From contig CAZUDB010000036.1 of the NCBI GenBank assembly GCA_964619055.1, positions 1 through 36,229 on the forward strand: a stretch of 36,229 nt of DNA. The letters run 5' to 3'. A program made the position numbers and the translations under genes. Positions 32,779-36,229 of the stretch are shown piece by piece; the stretch's first letter is position 1, and the number at the start of each line of letters is the position of its first letter. The stretch comes from CAYVUM01 sp964619055. GTDB taxonomy: Bacteria; Pseudomonadota; Alphaproteobacteria; Rhodospirillales; Defluviicoccaceae. Below the pieces are notes generated by a model. The model was not told where the DNA came from. It was given only the letters and a program-made list of their open reading frames with translations, and searched no databases.

Positions 32779-33635
32779 GGCCGCCATTGGATCGTTGATT
32801 GCATCCCGATCCGGTCCTCGCCGTTGACCGTGCATACGTCGTGGCCGCCGTCCGCTCTCGGTTTGCCGAGAATGCGGACCTGATCGAACTCGAACAAGGG
32901 ACGGACGCCGCGAAACTCGAACCGCGTCGGTTGGCGGCCCGAGACATGGCGACGGGCCGATTCCATCAACAGAACCGCCTGCAGCGGGCCGTGGACGACG
33001 AGGCCCGGGTACTTTTCCACGTCGACGGCGTACGGTCGGTCATAGTGGATACGGTGGCAGTTAAAGGTCAGCGCCGAAAACCGGAACAGCAACACCGGAT
33101 CGATTGCGATGGGATCGGACCAGGCGGCATCGGCGGGCGCCGGCACCGGCGGTGGTGGCGCAAAGATCTTCGGCATGGCGATATAGACGATGTCCTGCTC
33201 TTCCTCCACGGCCAGTCCGCGTGGCGATGCTACGCGGTGGCCGACCGTGATGAACACCATCTGACCGGCCCGTCCTTGCTTCGCGGCGATCTTTAGGATT
33301 TCGGAGCTCTTCGTGATGTTGTCACCGATGCGGATCTCGTCATGGAAGGTGACCCGGCTGCCGGCCCACATTCGTCGCTCCAGCTCGATGGGCGGCAAGA
33401 ACCCGCCACGCTGGGGATGCCCGTCCGGACCGACCTGGGCCGTGGGCACGATCGGCAGAAAGTAAAGCCAGGACCACAAGGGTGGCACCGGGTCGCCCGC
33501 CTGCGGGTCGATCTGCGGGCCATTAAGGGTGGCGCTAAGGGCCCGAACCGGTGTCGGCGTCACCACATCCGCGAGCGTTTCCGTCCGACCAACCCAGTCC
33601 TGCAACGTCGCGTCACCCATTGTCACCTCGCCCAT
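32775..33635 (-). CDS. MaoC/FAS1-like hydratase, probable mesaconyl-C4-CoA or itaconyl-CoA hydratase
   Basis: A 286-residue double hot-dog hydratase. The N-terminal half contains WSWLYFLPIVP, RGGFLPPIELERRMWAGS and the VEEEQDIVY core; the C-terminal half has FSALTFNCHRIHYDRPYA with the catalytic-type Asp/His, and GLVVHGPLQAVLLME. This architecture is that of mesaconyl-C4-CoA hydratase and its relative itaconyl-CoA hydratase (RipB/Ich type). The start is duplicated: ATG at 33635 and at 33620 each have GAGG 5 bases upstream; the longer is given. First gene of the operon; its stop overlaps the lyase ATG. Confidence 0.85.
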   Translation of the reverse strand: MGEVTMGDATLQDWVGRTETLADVVTPTPVRALSATLNGPQIDPQAGDPVPPLWSWLYFLPIVPTAQVGPDGHPQRGGFLPPIELERRMWAGSRVTFHDEIRIGDNITKSSEILKIAAKQGRAGQMVFITVGHRVASPRGLAVEEEQDIVYIAMPKIFAPPPPVPAPADAAWSDPIAIDPVLLFRFSALTFNCHRIHYDRPYAVDVEKYPGLVVHGPLQAVLLMESARRHVSGRQPTRFEFRGVRPLFEFDQVRILGKPRADGGHDVCTVNGEDRIGMQSTIQWRP

Positions 33636-33644
33636 TGTCACCTC
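33616..33644 (-). repeat. tandem duplication of a ribosome-binding site and start codon
   Basis: CCCATTGTCACCTC occurs at 33616-33629 and again at 33631-33644, period 15. On the reverse strand each copy supplies GAGGTGACAATGGG, that is GAGG, five bases, and ATG. Both ATGs are in the frame of the hydratase, so the gene has two complete initiation sites. Confidence 0.85.
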
Positions 33645-34085
33645 CCCTTAACGGCATCCCATTCGCGGCTCATCGGCATCGACCGGATCCTTCTTGACGC
33701 CTGCCTTATTCGCGTCTTCACCCCACCGCCGGGCAACAGTCCCCACGCTCGAGAACGTTCCGAGTTCAGCACGCTCGCCGGCGGGACCCAACACAATTCA
33801 GTCACTGGCCTCGCGCGTTGGATCGTGAGTCCCATGCCGGCCAGCCCCGGGGGAAGGCGCCACTTTACAATGATCGGGACCGAAACACCGCTCGCAAGTT
33901 GATAAGCTTGTCACGATTCCGACCCTCCACGTTAGCGGACAAGCGCTAGTGGAAGGACGCGTCCATTCGCGCGAGTGAATCGCAACACGGTGCTTCAAGA
34001 GCCGCACTCTCGGCTCCAAAAAGTTGGTGCATAATATTGGGTATGCACAGCAACCCATACAGGCCATCTAGTAATCGGCGTGAAG

Positions 34086-34202
34086 TCACCTTTTTGGGTC
34101 AAGTCGGGACTCACTAGAAAAATATTCAGGTAAGTGATGCCTCATTCGGACTACCCAATAGCCAGCAAAAAATCACCTTTTTGGGCCAAGCGGCGAGTCA
34201 TT
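34086..34202 (+). repeat. imperfect direct repeat, period 87
   Basis: TCACCTTTTTGGG opens both 34086-34115 and 34173-34202; the 30-base units match at 24 positions. ATTCGGAC follows each copy at about the same distance (34145 and 34234, 59 and 61 bases after the unit starts), so the repeating unit is about 87-89 bases. A third ATTCGGAC is at 34303. Confidence 0.7.
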
Positions 34203-34365
34203 AACAAAGATACATCAAAAAATCTTTGTCAGAATTCGGACAATGTGTAAGATGATTGTGCGTGAAAGGTGGCGTTTACGCCAAGCGTACCGACAAAACT
34301 AAATTCGGACGTAGTCGCCTTCAAACGGGGTAAGTTGAATAGGAAGAGGTGAAGAAACTGCGAAT

Positions 34366-34401
34366 GCAGCATAGCGGCTGAATAGCCGTGAAAAATGCTG
34401 C
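34366..34401 (+). promoter_or_regulatory. nested hairpin upstream of the large surface gene
   Basis: GCAGCAT (34366-34372) pairs with ATGCTGC (34395-34401), and inside it CGGCT (34375-34379) pairs with AGCCG (34384-34388) around GAAT. The inner and outer stems are separated by AG and a TGAAAA bulge. Such an RNA fold could be a leader structure or part of a small RNA. No T-run follows. Confidence 0.4.
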
Positions 34402-34481
34402 GTGCGCTCACCGGGGTTTGGGTAGTGCTTGTTCAGAGTTTGGGCGGGCTCGGCAGCCATTGCCGGCAAACAGGTGAGGTG

Positions 34482-34494
34482 TGTGCAATGCACA
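34482..34494. promoter_or_regulatory. 13-bp palindrome, possible operator
   Basis: TGTGCA-A-TGCACA is a perfect inverted repeat. It lies just after another small repeat, CGGCA-GCCAT-TGCCG (34451-34465), and 240 bases before the surface-protein start. The half-site resembles a dimeric regulator site, but I cannot name the regulator. Confidence 0.35.
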
Positions 34495-34673
34495 TCTCCA
34501 CAAAAGGGGCGGCGCTATGATGCTCGCTGCCGCACAACGCCTGTATTGCATGCTCTCTTGCTCTTCCCCTCCGCCCGTCTTGTGCGAGCGTCGATCCTGG
34601 GGCGCTGGCGCCCCGGCTGGTCTTCACCCAGTTGGTCCAATCACTTCATTTTTAACAATTTCGCGAGCCGCCG

Positions 34674-34718
34674 GTCGTGCTCCCACGAGTCGCGCTCCCA
34701 TGAGCCGTGCTCCCATGA
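34674..34718 (+). repeat. three tandem 15-bp repeats before the surface-protein RBS
   Basis: Three copies, 34674-34688, 34689-34703 and 34704-34718, each (GTC or GCC)G(T/C)GCTCCCA(C/T)GA. They end just before GAGGG (34722-34726), the site for the ATG at 34734. The unit is a multiple of three and of about 1.5 helical turns, so loss or gain of copies would change spacing to the promoter. Confidence 0.8.
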
Positions 34719-34733
34719 AACGAGGGTCGAACA

Positions 34734-36229
34734 ATGCCTGATGGTGGAATCTGGAACCGCGTTTTTCTGACCTCCGACAAAGTTGACTACGCGCCGGGCA
34801 GCACGGCCGAGTTGCTTGTCACGGGCCTTGACGTAGGCGCCACCTTCGAGTTTCAGGTTGTCCACGTGACCGATCCCGGCCCGGATGAGCTGTGGGCAAC
34901 GGCGGACGATGTCCTGGGAGACAACTCTGGTCAGGGCCACGACCCCTGGATCGTCACCGACGGCGGTGTTGGCGATCTGGATGGTCTCGCCGACGGCTCC
35001 ATCACCACCACGTGGTACGTCAATCCGGACGACTCCCTCGGGGAGCGTTTCAGCGCCACCGCGCAGGAGCTTCTTGCTGGTGTGGATGGTGCCTTCGGTA
35101 CGGCCGATGATGTCGCCACCGGCGTCACGGCCAGCACGACCTTTACCGACGCGTTTCCCGCTCCACTGCAAACCTACTTCGTGCCGCTGCCTGAAGACGA
35201 TCTGTTCCAAACCTTCGACACCCTGAATCCGCCCGATGTCGATGGCTTTATCAGGACCACCATCTCCCTTGCCGTTGCCGCCCCCGGCACGATCATCGTC
35301 TACGACCACTGGGAGGACGGCTACGAGACCGACCTCACCAACCCGACACAATCAACCACCCAGATTTGGGGCGATGGCAACCTCCCCAACGGGCTCACCA
35401 ACGGGGTAGCGCCGGGCATCGCGGGTGACGTGTTCACGGGCGGCGACGCGGTCGTTTTGACCAACGACATCCCGTCGGCCAACAACTATCGGAATCCGAA
35501 CACGATTTTCTTCGACGGCGAGGACCGGATCTCGGCCACCCTGCCGATTGCGGTCACCCGTTTCGCGTTCCCGGAGAACCCAGGTTCCCTCATGGCCGGC
35601 GCCGTGGAGGTGTTCGATCAGGGCACATGGGGCACCGATTTCATCGCCCCCGTCGGCGAGAATACATCCAACCAAAGCGGAACCGATCCGTTTCAATACA
35701 CCGTCTTCTACGTCATGGCCGGGGAGGACAACACCGAAGTCCGTCTCAACGGCAATCTCGTCGCGACCCTGAATACGGGTGAGAACTTTGTCGTTGAGGA
35801 CATTGACCAGGGCGATGTTCTCACCACCAATCGCGCTGTCCAGGTTGACCTGGTCACGGGCGATATCCAAGATACTTATGAGCTTCGCTGGTACTCCCTC
35901 GTCGATTCCGATGATTGGACCAATGAATACATCACGCCAGTTGCGGAAGAAGAAGGGGCCACGGGCTATTGGTTTTATAATCCAAGCGACAGCGAGATTA
36001 CAATCACCGTAGAAGGCGGAAATATAAGTAGTTTCCAGGGTTTGATTGATAGCGGTGGTGATTTTGACGTTGCGGCAAATTCCGCCGTATTTATCGAAGT
36101 CGATGGCAATGGTGATATTAATCTTCCTGGCTCCAATAGCCAGTACAGCGGCTTGAGATTCTTTACCGATCCAAGCGAAAACGGCGGGTCAACACCCGAT
36201 TTCTATGCGCTGGCCCAAATTGACGCCGA
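34734..36229 (+). CDS. large surface/secreted protein, N-terminal part
   Basis: The frame is open from ATG 34734 (GAGGG 7 bases upstream) to the window end: 498 codons without a stop, so the C-terminus is missing. There is no signal peptide; the first residues are MPDGGIWNRVFLTSDKVDYA, which suggests type I secretion or another leaderless route. Residues 1-115 look like an Ig-like domain. Residues about 145-480 resemble the beta-rich module that includes VYDHWEDGYE (189-198) and NYRNPNTIFFDGEDRIS, often found in giant bacterial surface proteins and related to the IgGFc-binding type. It is acidic, has no Cys, and has Asp/Asn/Gly-rich strings (TADDV twice, VDGNGDI). Two kinds of codon use meet near 35930. 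Adhesin or matrix protein is the best guess. Confidence 0.85.
   Translation, partial: MPDGGIWNRVFLTSDKVDYAPGSTAELLVTGLDVGATFEFQVVHVTDPGPDELWATADDVLGDNSGQGHDPWIVTDGGVGDLDGLADGSITTTWYVNPDDSLGERFSATAQELLAGVDGAFGTADDVATGVTASTTFTDAFPAPLQTYFVPLPEDDLFQTFDTLNPPDVDGFIRTTISLAVAAPGTIIVYDHWEDGYETDLTNPTQSTTQIWGDGNLPNGLTNGVAPGIAGDVFTGGDAVVLTNDIPSANNYRNPNTIFFDGEDRISATLPIAVTRFAFPENPGSLMAGAVEVFDQGTWGTDFIAPVGENTSNQSGTDPFQYTVFYVMAGEDNTEVRLNGNLVATLNTGENFVVEDIDQGDVLTTNRAVQVDLVTGDIQDTYELRWYSLVDSDDWTNEYITPVAEEEGATGYWFYNPSDSEITITVEGGNISSFQGLIDSGGDFDVAANSAVFIEVDGNGDINLPGSNSQYSGLRFFTDPSENGGSTPDFYALAQIDA

Larger units (their letters stand above)
33642..34733. other. about 1.1 kb with no convincing gene
   Basis: I see no credible protein gene here on either strand. 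The short open frames lack ribosome-binding sites and have compositions unlike the neighbours. Base composition falls to about 42% G+C by hand count at 34081-34140, against 63% at 35041-35100. The region holds an imperfect tandem repeat (34086-34202 and beyond), three copies of ATTCGGAC (34145, 34234, 34303), a nested hairpin (34366-34401), a palindrome (34482-34494) and a triple 15-bp repeat (34674-34718). It must contain promoters for the hydratase operon (-) and the large surface gene (+). Confidence 0.7.

Noticed and set aside
33798..34067. 89-codon - strand ORF
   Set aside because: No binding site, many Cys and Arg typical of a random G+C-rich frame, and it lies in the repeat region.
34674..34718. 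CRISPR-like short repeats
   Set aside because: The units abut with no spacers and are only 15 bases; this is a simple tandem repeat.
34641..35870. Two - strand ORFs opposite the surface gene
   Set aside because: The plus strand is open for 498 codons with RBS and recognisable modules; the reverse frames are its shadows.

Overview
The window is chromosomal DNA of an alphaproteobacterium, most likely of the Rhodospirillales type. Coding stretches are roughly 60% G+C by eye. The strongest lineage signal is a circularly permuted two-piece tmRNA gene next to an SspB with an alphaproteobacterial-type C-terminus. Supporting signals are the ruvX-pyrB-pyrC-plsY run opposite gatCA, the mrp / hflKC-DUF2065-degP neighbourhood, and ThyX. 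I see no rRNA, tRNA, CRISPR array, transposase or phage gene.

Layout. 1-351 (-): 5' part of an HD-domain protein with a TTG start. 637-819 (+): a 60-residue unknown protein. 890-4384 (-): ruvX, pyrB, pyrC, plsY. 4591-6347 (+): gatC-gatA, with no gatB beside them. 6451-6576 (+): rpmJ (L36). 6718-11470 (+): glcDEF plus a coupled exported protein of unknown function, then a large AsmA-like protein to 15128. 15378-17004: small ORFs around a second HD phosphohydrolase. 17001-17504 (+): a glyoxalase-fold protein. 17537-19815 (-): class I fumarase overlapping an alpha/beta hydrolase. 19928-20862 (-): sspB and ssrA. 20989-21933 (+): thyX. 21955-23076 (-): mrp. 23302-27158 (+): hflK, hflC, DUF2065, degP. 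27309-29154 (+): DUF1015 and a cupin. 29462-30535 (+): an unrecognised soluble protein behind a strongly structured leader. 30559-33635 (-): a three-gene CoA-ester module. 33642-34733: about 1.1 kb without a convincing gene but rich in repeats. 34734 to the end (+): the start of a large surface-type protein that leaves the window.

How the genes fit together. (a) Trans-translation and proteolysis: ssrA encodes a tag ending ALAA, and the neighbouring sspB encodes the adaptor that delivers tagged proteins to ClpXP; HflKC and DegP add envelope quality control. (b) C2/C5 carbon: glcDEF oxidises glycolate to glyoxylate. The meh-ccl-mct-like genes look able to convert mesaconyl-C1-CoA through mesaconyl-C4-CoA and (S)-citramalyl-CoA to pyruvate and acetyl-CoA, the closing steps of the second cycle of the 3-hydroxypropionate bi-cycle. 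That link is inference. (c) Housekeeping: pyrimidine synthesis, phospholipid synthesis, tRNA amidation and thymidylate synthesis.

Best second looks: the permuted tmRNA; the 34-bp perfect palindrome and following hairpins before the 29462 gene; the mesaconyl-CoA module; the pyrC product lacking the first metal histidine; and the repeat-rich region before the large surface protein, whose base composition changes abruptly inside the gene.
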